A stretch of DNA of 64,000 bases from CAWCDJ01 sp963794265. GTDB lineage: Bacteria; Acidobacteriota; Terriglobia; Bryobacterales; Bryobacteraceae. Shown here piece after piece: positions 58,480-64,000 of this stretch. Position numbers and translations under genes: made by a program. Position 1 is the first letter of the stretch. Each line of letters begins with the position of its first letter. The notes under the pieces were generated by a model. The model worked only from the letters and a program-made list of their open reading frames with translations. It was not told the DNA's origin and did not search any database. The stretch is from assembly GCA_963794265.1 (NCBI GenBank), contig CAWCDJ010000007.1, forward strand, positions 1 to 64,000, read 5' to 3'.

Positions 58480-58989
58480 ATGACCTTTCAGATCGGCGAT
58501 AAAGTCGTCTATCCCAACCAGGGTGTTGGGACAATCGAGAATATCAGCACCCGCTCCTTCGGTTCCGCATTCGAGAAATTCTATCTCCTGCGCTTCGGAT
58601 CAAACAGCATGACGGTTTTGGTCCCGTTTTCCAACGTGGGCAATATCGGTCTCAGAAGGGTGACGAAGGACCGGGAGATTTCGCGCATCCTTTCTTTCCT
58701 GTCCAACGGCTTGTGCACCATCAACCCGGATTGGAAGGTGCGTTTCAAAGAGAATACCGAGAAAATGCAAAGCGGCGATCTTCTAAGGGCAGCCGAGGTT
58801 TTTAAAGCCTTGCTGCAATTGCACGTCGATAAGCCGCTCTCGTTTCGTGAAAAGAAGATGCTCGACCGCGCCCTGCACATGCTGATTTCAGAGATCTCAA
58901 TCGCGCGCGGCGTACCCGAAATTCACGCTGTCGGCATGTTGCAGCGTGCGCTCGCCAAAGCCGGCCTGGCGCTGCCTGCCACGATTTAG
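58480..58989 (+). CDS. carD: CarD-family transcription regulator
   Basis: 169 residues. The N-terminal RNA-polymerase interaction domain has the family start FQIGDKVVYPNQGVGTIENI and the segment KFYLLRFGSNSMTVLVPFSNVGNIGLR. The C-terminal helical domain (about 75-169) binds promoter DNA upstream of the bubble; it has the common LSFREKKMLDRALHMLISEIS motif. CarD stabilises open complexes, notably on rRNA promoters. Confidence 0.94.
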   Translation: MTFQIGDKVVYPNQGVGTIENISTRSFGSAFEKFYLLRFGSNSMTVLVPFSNVGNIGLRRVTKDREISRILSFLSNGLCTINPDWKVRFKENTEKMQSGDLLRAAEVFKALLQLHVDKPLSFREKKMLDRALHMLISEISIARGVPEIHAVGMLQRALAKAGLALPATI

Positions 58990-58997
58990 ATTAGAGG

Positions 58998-59023
58998 CGC
59001 GGGGCAGGCTTACCTGTCCCGCG
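58998..59023 (+). terminator. Hairpin after carD
   Basis: CGCGGGGCAGG pairs with CCTGTCCCGCG (one G-T pair) over a four-base loop, followed by AGTCCTTTCCT. It lies nine bases after the carD stop. The T run is poor, so efficiency is uncertain. Confidence 0.5.
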
Positions 59024-59109
59024 AGTCCTTTCCTCGCCTTTCCCCACATGCTATGATTCCTGCCTGACACCGGCCGCCGTCGAAGGCCCGGGCTGTCCTG
59101 GAGAAATTC

Positions 59110-59802
59110 ATGTACTGTCATCGCTGTGGGACCGAGGTCGCGCCGGACGCTCAGTTCTGCCCTTCCTGCGGGGCCTCGACGGGCGCGCCGTTGAGACCCT
59201 CCGCCGCCGTCGTCTGGTCGCCGCCTCAAGGAATTCAGTCGTATACCGGCCGCTGGATCGGCGAGGGATGGCGCATGGTTCAAGCCGATCTCGGCACCTT
59301 TTTCCTATTGGCCCTGGTCTTTTCGCTCCTCAACGCCGCGATTCCGCTGATCCTGCAAGGGCCGCTCTTCGTGGGCTTTCATATTTTCTGCGCCAAGAAA
59401 ATCTTCGGCAAAAGGGCGGAGTTCGCCGACCTTTTCATCGGATTCAACTTCTTCATTCCGGCGCTGGTGGCCTCGCTGCTCCTCTCGCTGTTCGTGAGCG
59501 TGGGACTGCTGTTCTGCATCATCCCCGGCCTGGTGATCGCGGCGATGTACAAATTCGTCTACCTGTTTATTTTCGATAAGCGGATGGATTTCTGGGCCGC
59601 CATGCAGGCCAGCCATGCGGTAGTGAGGAACGACTATTTCGGTTTCAGCATGTTTCTGCTGGCGTTGATCGGAATCGATATCCTCGGCTTTCTGTGCCTC
59701 GTCGTCGGTCTGTTCGTTGCCATTCCGGTGACCATCGCGGCTATTACAGTGGCGTATCGCGACGTGGTCGGTTTCGAGCAGCAAACCGTGGATTCGCTGT
59801 GA
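59110..59802 (+). CDS. Zinc-ribbon multi-pass membrane protein
   Basis: 230 residues. The N-terminus is a zinc ribbon (YCHRCGTEVAPDAQFCPSCG). A linker is followed by four or five hydrophobic helices (about 65-215) with the segment ADLFIGFNFFIPALVASLL, as in DUF975-like or glycerophosphoryl-diesterase-type membrane regions. Function unknown. It overlaps the next gene by four bases as GTGA. Confidence 0.8.
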   Translation: MYCHRCGTEVAPDAQFCPSCGASTGAPLRPSAAVVWSPPQGIQSYTGRWIGEGWRMVQADLGTFFLLALVFSLLNAAIPLILQGPLFVGFHIFCAKKIFGKRAEFADLFIGFNFFIPALVASLLLSLFVSVGLLFCIIPGLVIAAMYKFVYLFIFDKRMDFWAAMQASHAVVRNDYFGFSMFLLALIGIDILGFLCLVVGLFVAIPVTIAAITVAYRDVVGFEQQTVDSL

Positions 59803-60131
59803 AGCCGCGGTGGATTCGCATCGGCGGCGCCGCGCTGCTGCTGGCTCTCCTGTGCCTGGTGAGGGTTCCCGCCGAGCCGCGGTTTTCGCTCTGTGGATAT
59901 CGCTGGCTGACCGGACGGCCCTGCCCCCTGTGCGGCCTCACGCGAGGGCTGTTTTCGCTTGCCAAGGGCCGCTGGCACCAGGCGCTGGGCTTCAATGCTC
60001 TCAGCCCCCTGGCTTTCCTCATGCTGTTCAGCCTCTTCTCGACCGGACGCGGACGCGCACGGCTGTGGGCCGGGGGTGTGGCCGCCTTCGGCGCATACGG
60101 AATCGCGCGCCTGTTCCTGCCCGGCGTTTAG
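59799..60131 (+). CDS. DUF2752 small membrane protein
   Basis: 110 residues, GTG start overlapping the upstream stop. The DUF2752 pattern is visible: CPLCGLTRGLFSLAKGRWHQALGFNALSPLAFL, with two cysteines in C-x(2)-CG. Three hydrophobic segments. Function unknown. A longer frame upstream is antisense-like noise inside the previous gene. Confidence 0.85.
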   Translation: MKPRWIRIGGAALLLALLCLVRVPAEPRFSLCGYRWLTGRPCPLCGLTRGLFSLAKGRWHQALGFNALSPLAFLMLFSLFSTGRGRARLWAGGVAAFGAYGIARLFLPGV

Positions 60132-60291
60132 AAACCGTGTGTTCCCTGGCCAAGCCGGTGCCGGAGTGCGCTCATTCGCCCGGTTTTCCGAGGCCAATCT
60201 GCGATAACCCGAACATCCGCGAAGAACCGGACCCCGATTCCACCATCCCCTTGTATGGGTGCATTGCGCCCATCAAGGAGGAGCAATCACA

Positions 60292-60861
60292 ATGACGGTT
60301 CGGTACCCAAAGCTTGCGGCTTTCGCGATCTGTGGCATCCTGCCGGGCGCGTTGGCGTTTGCGCAATCCGCAAATCGCATCAACCAACCCGCATCCCCGG
60401 CCGCATTCCTTCGCGCGATGGACCAAACCAATCTCGCGGAGATTGAATTTGGCAAGATGGCGCAGCAAAAAGGGAATGACAGCGCGGTTCGGGATTTTGG
60501 CAAGCGCATGGTCGACGACCACACCCGGCTGAATGACCAGGTGAAGCAGGTCGCGTCCCAGACGAACACGCCGCTTCCCACATCCCCTTCGGCCGCCGAC
60601 ATGCAGCAGATTCAGAGCTTGCAGGGATTATCGGGCAAGGCGTTCGATCGGGCTTACATGGATTACATGCTCAGCGACCATCGCGCCGATATCAAGAAGG
60701 TCCAGCGGGAAGCGGAGTGGTCCAGCGACCCCGCGGTGAAGGACCTGGCCTCGCAAACGCTGCCGGTTCTTGAAAACCACATCCGGTTGGCGGAGAACGT
60801 TTCCGGCCAGATCGGCATCGCACCGCGCAAGGGTCTCAACCAGAGCTCCCATTCGAAATAA
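60292..60861 (+). CDS. Secreted DUF4142 protein
   Basis: 189 residues from the ATG at 60292, with AAGGAGGAG upstream. Signal peptide to about residue 24 (ALAFA). The DUF4142 pattern is visible: FLRAMDQTNLAEIEFGKMAQQKGNDSAVRDFGKRMVDDHTRLNDQVKQVA, then YMDYMLSDHRADIKKVQRE. The fold is a ferritin-like helical bundle in related proteins. A stress role is often proposed for the family but not shown here. Confidence 0.9.
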   Translation: MTVRYPKLAAFAICGILPGALAFAQSANRINQPASPAAFLRAMDQTNLAEIEFGKMAQQKGNDSAVRDFGKRMVDDHTRLNDQVKQVASQTNTPLPTSPSAADMQQIQSLQGLSGKAFDRAYMDYMLSDHRADIKKVQREAEWSSDPAVKDLASQTLPVLENHIRLAENVSGQIGIAPRKGLNQSSHSK

Positions 60862-60899
60862 AATCGACCCGGCAAGAGCGGGAAAGTGGGGTAAATCAC

Positions 60900-61121
60900 A
60901 TGTGGGGCGCAGGTTGGGGCTATTGGGGATGGGGATGGTGGTTTTGGGTTTTCTGGGTCGTGGTCCTGATTTTGTGCATCGGGGGGCTCGCCTCCCTGCC
61001 GTGGGGCCGGCAAACGAATGTGCCGCCCGAGGAACAGATCCTGCGGGAGCGATACGCCCGCGGCGAGATCAGCAAAGAGGAGTTCGACCAGAGGCTCGAT
61101 GACTTGCGCCGGGCTGCCTGA
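60900..61121 (+). CDS. Small SHOCT-domain membrane protein
   Basis: 73 residues. A tryptophan-rich membrane segment (MWGAGWGYWGWGWWFWVFWVV, extending to about residue 33) precedes a SHOCT motif (EEQILRERYARGEISKEEFDQRLDDL). SHOCT helices mediate oligomerisation. It is 38 bases downstream of the DUF4142 gene. Confidence 0.8.
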   Translation: MWGAGWGYWGWGWWFWVFWVVVLILCIGGLASLPWGRQTNVPPEEQILRERYARGEISKEEFDQRLDDLRRAA

Positions 61122-61252
61122 CCTGACCGGGGTCTGTCCGGCCCTGCAGCCGGCGCCCAAGGCGATTCGCGGTCCGGATGATCACAGCCTAAGGGCGGCC
61201 GGCTCGCCCAAACCGTCCCGCCCTCAGTCCCCCCGGACGTTTGGTGCATCCT

Positions 61253-61903
61253 ATGGGTATGGCAGGTTCCCTGACTCACGACGTTCTGAAGGGGCCGCCG
61301 CCCCCTCCGGTTGACCGCGGCTGGGGCGGCGGCGACGATGGCGCCTCCGACGGCCGCGGTTCCTCCCGCCGCGCGTCGTTTCTGGGCCTGGCGATTCTGC
61401 TGGCGGCCACCACCATGGTGTTCGGCGCGTTTACCGTCGCGTTCGTCTTCCGCCGCGGGCTCTCCGACGACTGGGTCAGTATGCCGAAACCGCCGATCCT
61501 GTTCGTGAACACCGCGATCCTGCTGGCGTCCAGCGTGGTGCTCGACCTTTCCCGGCGCTCGCTCAAGGCCCACAATCGAAGCCGGTTCAATCTATGGTGG
61601 ACCGCGGCTACCGGCCTGGGAATTCTCTTCCTCCTGGGACAAGCCCTGGCTTGGCGTGAGTTGAAGGACGCGGGGGTCTACATCGCCAGCAACCCCAGCA
61701 GTTCATTCTTCTATGTGCTGACCGCGTCTCATGCCTTCCACCTGCTCGGGGGTGTCGCGGCGCTGGTCTACGTGGATGTGCAGGCGCTCCGGCTGCGTCT
61801 AGGCCCGGCCAAGCGCACCGCCATCGACGTCGCCGCGATCTTCTGGCATTTTCTCGATGGTGTCTGGATTTACCTGATGATCCTGTTTTACGTTTGGGGC
61901 TGA
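61253..61903 (+). CDS. Orphan cytochrome c oxidase subunit III-like protein
   Basis: 216 residues from the ATG at 61253 (the ATG at 61259 or a TTG at 61241 are alternatives). Five membrane helices; the family segments SSSFFYVLTASHAFHLLGGVAALVY and AIFWHFLDGVWIYLMILFYVWG are typical of CoxC/CyoC. The N-terminal 30 residues are Gly/Pro-rich. No subunit I or II genes are adjacent; a quinoprotein gene follows 35 bases later. It may serve an oxidase encoded elsewhere. Confidence 0.88.
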   Translation: MGMAGSLTHDVLKGPPPPPVDRGWGGGDDGASDGRGSSRRASFLGLAILLAATTMVFGAFTVAFVFRRGLSDDWVSMPKPPILFVNTAILLASSVVLDLSRRSLKAHNRSRFNLWWTAATGLGILFLLGQALAWRELKDAGVYIASNPSSSFFYVLTASHAFHLLGGVAALVYVDVQALRLRLGPAKRTAIDVAAIFWHFLDGVWIYLMILFYVWG

Positions 61904-61938
61904 CGCCGCTTCCTCGATGATATGCTGTTTGGGCAACC

Positions 61939-63774
61939 ATGAACCTCACCCGGACAGCCGCCCTGATTCTGGTTCTTCCGACGTCCCTGGCTTTCGCTCA
62001 GCCGCACAGCGGCTGGAGCGATTACGGCGGCGCGGCGGATTCGGCCCAATACTCCGCGCTGAACCAAATCAACCGCTCCAACGTCGGCAGGCTCCAGGTC
62101 GCGTGGACGTATCCAACCGGCGATCGCCGCACCTACTTCTTCAACCCGCTGGTGGTCGATCGCGTGATGTACGTGCTGGCCAGGAACAACTCGATCGTGG
62201 CACTGGACGCCGCCACCGGGAAGGAACTCTGGGTCCATCCGCCCGACCCCGGCACCACCATCATCACCAACCGCGGCATCAACTACTGGGAGAGCCGCGA
62301 CCGCTCCGACCGCCGCCTGCTCTATGCCAGCAACCACGCTCTCCACGCGCTCGACGCGCGCACGGGCGAACTCATCCGCAGCTTCGGAACCAACGGCAGC
62401 GTCGATTTGAAGGAAGGCCTCGGCCGCGATCCGAACGCCTTGCGGCTGGTGCAATCCACTACCCCCGGCCGGGTCTTCGAGAACCTGCTGATTCTGGGCT
62501 CCGCCACTAACGAAGGCTACACTTCCGGTCCCGGCGACCTGCGTGCCTTCGACGTGCGGACCGGCCGCGTGGTCTGGACGTTCCACACGATTCCGCACCC
62601 CGGCGAGTACGGCTACGATACCTGGCCTCCCGACGCCTGGAAGACCGTGGGCGGCGCCAACGTGTGGGGCGAGTTCTCGCTGGACGCGCAACGCGGCATC
62701 GTCTACGCACCCACCGCCAGCCCCAAGTACAACTTCTACGGCGCCGACCGAAAGGGCGCCGGCCTCTTCGGCGATTGCCTGCTGGCCCTCGACGCCCGCA
62801 CCGGGAAGCGCATCTGGCACTTCCAGATGGTCCACCACGACATCTGGGATTATGACGATGCCACCGCGCCCAAACTCCTCACCGTGCGGCACAATGGCAA
62901 GCTGGTGGATGCCGTAGCCCAGCTCAGCAAGCAGGGCTTCGTCTGGGTCTTCAACCGCGTCACCGGCGAACCGCTCTGGCCGATCGAGGAGCGGCCGGTG
63001 CCGAAATCCGACGTTCCCGGCGAGCAGGCGTGGCCCACCCAGCCCTTCCCGCTCGAGCCGCCTCCCTACGCGCGCCAGAAATTCACGGTGGAAGACCTCA
63101 ACCCGCTCCTCGAAGATCCGCAGGAACGCGCCCGCTGGCGCAACGAGATTCTCAACGCCCGCAATGAAGGCCTGTTTACGCCCCCTGCCCTGCACAACAC
63201 CATCGAGATGCCCGGCAACAACGGCGGCGCCAATTGGGGAGGCGCGGCGGTGATTCCGGACCGCGGGCAACTCTTCGTAGTTTCGAAAGACCTGCCGGCT
63301 ATTCTGAAACTGGAACCCGACCCGGCGCAAAAAGATCGCTACGTGAGCGGCTTCAACCTGGTCACCACTTCGAGCGGCCTCTCGCCCATCGGCCCGCCCT
63401 GGGCCTCGCTCACGGCCTACGACCTCAACCAGGGCACCATCCGCTGGAAGATCCCGCTGGGCGAGGTTCCGGATCTGGCCGCCAAGGGCATCCGCAACAC
63501 CGGCGCGCACTATCCGAAAGTCGGCCCGGTGGTCACTGCCGGCGGGTTGATCTTTACGGGCACCCGCGATCGGAAGGTCCGCGCATTCGACGCCGATACC
63601 GGCAAAGAGTTGTGGGAAGCCGAAGTGCCGTCGGCGCTCGAAGGGATCCCCGCGGTTTATGAAATCGACGGCCGCGAATACGTGGTGTTTTGTGCGGCGG
63701 CCCAAGCCGGCCTGACTCCCGCGACGCGCAAACCGGTCTCGGGAGCCTATATCGCGTTCGCGCTGCCGCGCTAA
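61939..63774 (+). CDS. PQQ-dependent quinoprotein dehydrogenase
   Basis: 611 residues with a signal peptide (MNLTRTAALILVLPTSLAFA). Eight-bladed propeller repeats of the PQQ type are visible: VGRLQVAWTYPTGD, VALDAATGKELW, ALDARTGELI, LLALDARTGKRIWHFQMVHHDIWDYD, VRAFDADTGKELWEAEVPSALEGIPAVYEIDGREYVVF. The MVHHDIWDYD segment is diagnostic for membrane-associated or soluble alcohol/glucose-type dehydrogenases. The substrate is unknown. There is no cytochrome c domain, unlike quinohaemoproteins. Confidence 0.9.
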   Translation: MNLTRTAALILVLPTSLAFAQPHSGWSDYGGAADSAQYSALNQINRSNVGRLQVAWTYPTGDRRTYFFNPLVVDRVMYVLARNNSIVALDAATGKELWVHPPDPGTTIITNRGINYWESRDRSDRRLLYASNHALHALDARTGELIRSFGTNGSVDLKEGLGRDPNALRLVQSTTPGRVFENLLILGSATNEGYTSGPGDLRAFDVRTGRVVWTFHTIPHPGEYGYDTWPPDAWKTVGGANVWGEFSLDAQRGIVYAPTASPKYNFYGADRKGAGLFGDCLLALDARTGKRIWHFQMVHHDIWDYDDATAPKLLTVRHNGKLVDAVAQLSKQGFVWVFNRVTGEPLWPIEERPVPKSDVPGEQAWPTQPFPLEPPPYARQKFTVEDLNPLLEDPQERARWRNEILNARNEGLFTPPALHNTIEMPGNNGGANWGGAAVIPDRGQLFVVSKDLPAILKLEPDPAQKDRYVSGFNLVTTSSGLSPIGPPWASLTAYDLNQGTIRWKIPLGEVPDLAAKGIRNTGAHYPKVGPVVTAGGLIFTGTRDRKVRAFDADTGKELWEAEVPSALEGIPAVYEIDGREYVVFCAAAQAGLTPATRKPVSGAYIAFALPR

Positions 63775-63777
63775 ACC

Positions 63778-64000
63778 TCACTCGTACCGCAGAGCCACGA
63801 TCGGGTCGATCTTCATGGCCCGGCGCGCCGGAACGAAAATCGCGATACTCGCCGCCGCGATCATGGCCAGCGGAATCCCGCCGAACGTCACCGCATCTCC
63901 CGGCGTCACGCCGAAGATCAGCGACGAAAGCAGCCGCGCGAATCCCCATGCCAGCGGCATGCCGATCGCGAGGCCGATCGCGATGGTCGTCATACCGCGC
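63778..64000 (-). CDS. ABC-type permease, 3' end (ADOP/MacB-like), partial
   Basis: Only the last ~74 codons are inside the window; the gene continues beyond 64000. Two hydrophobic segments (IAIGLAIGMPLAWGFARLL and AMIAAASIAIFVP) and the end PARRAMKIDPIVALRYE are the usual FtsX/MacB_PCD C-terminus. This ending is common in the large permeases of Acidobacteriota known as ADOPs. It is convergent with the quinoprotein gene (three bases apart). Confidence 0.85.
   Translation of the reverse strand, partial: RGMTTIAIGLAIGMPLAWGFARLLSSLIFGVTPGDAVTFGGIPLAMIAAASIAIFVPARRAMKIDPIVALRYE

Overview
The window looks like a chromosomal piece of an Acidobacteriota bacterium, probably of the Solibacter/Bryobacter type. 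This rests on the 16S rRNA signature, the high-GC codon use, and typical families: GWxTD proteins, an ADOP-type permease end, tricorn-like S41 protease, CarD, and DUF4384/caspase/PEGA secreted proteins. The taxonomic call is an inference from reading; no database was searched.

Layout. 1-5840: an rRNA operon (16S, tRNA-Ala, tRNA-Ile, 23S, 5S) with a promoter, boxA-like sites, RNase III processing stems and a terminator; a decayed YqgE-like fragment lies at the left edge. 5950-12250: a GWxTD protein, a secreted putative beta-barrel protein with a carboxypeptidase-like domain, a short amidohydrolase, a large membrane protein and a 65-residue protein, followed by tRNA-Val. 12648-30494: first half of a type VI secretion system (T6SS) behind a near-consensus promoter: tssB, tssC, hcp, tagJ, tssA, tssE, tssF, tssG, clpV, vgrG, then a LysM/zinc-metallopeptidase effector candidate, a possible cognate partner, a PAAR-like DUF4280 protein and a DUF4384 protein. 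30500-32980: a RAYT (REP-associated Y1 transposase) nest with an exact 1.1-kb tandem duplication that also copied the 3' end of the next gene. 32735-38277: a three-gene minus-strand operon of secreted proteins (TPR protein, caspase-PEGA protein, TPR protein). 38445-48609: second half of the T6SS: tssK, a reversed gene for a tail-anchored protein with about ten FTRMF repeats, a second tssK, tssL, tssM, and a Ser/Thr kinase fused to an FGE-sulfatase domain. 48606-64000: housekeeping and accessory genes: ribokinase, tricorn protease, GH35-like hydrolase, DUF2062, a LiaF-like protein, a LytS/LytTR pair in convergent overlap, CarD, small membrane proteins, an orphan cytochrome oxidase subunit III, a PQQ quinoprotein and the 3' end of a permease.

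How the parts work together. The two T6SS halves together encode sheath (TssB/C), tube (Hcp), baseplate (TssA/E/F/G/K), spike (VgrG, DUF4280), recycling ATPase (ClpV) and membrane complex (TssL/M). I see no TssJ lipoprotein and no FHA-domain protein. The kinase next to tssM and the FTRMF-repeat protein between the two tssK genes are the best candidates for a regulatory or scaffold layer that has not been described. The metallopeptidase next to vgrG is the best candidate for the delivered toxin.
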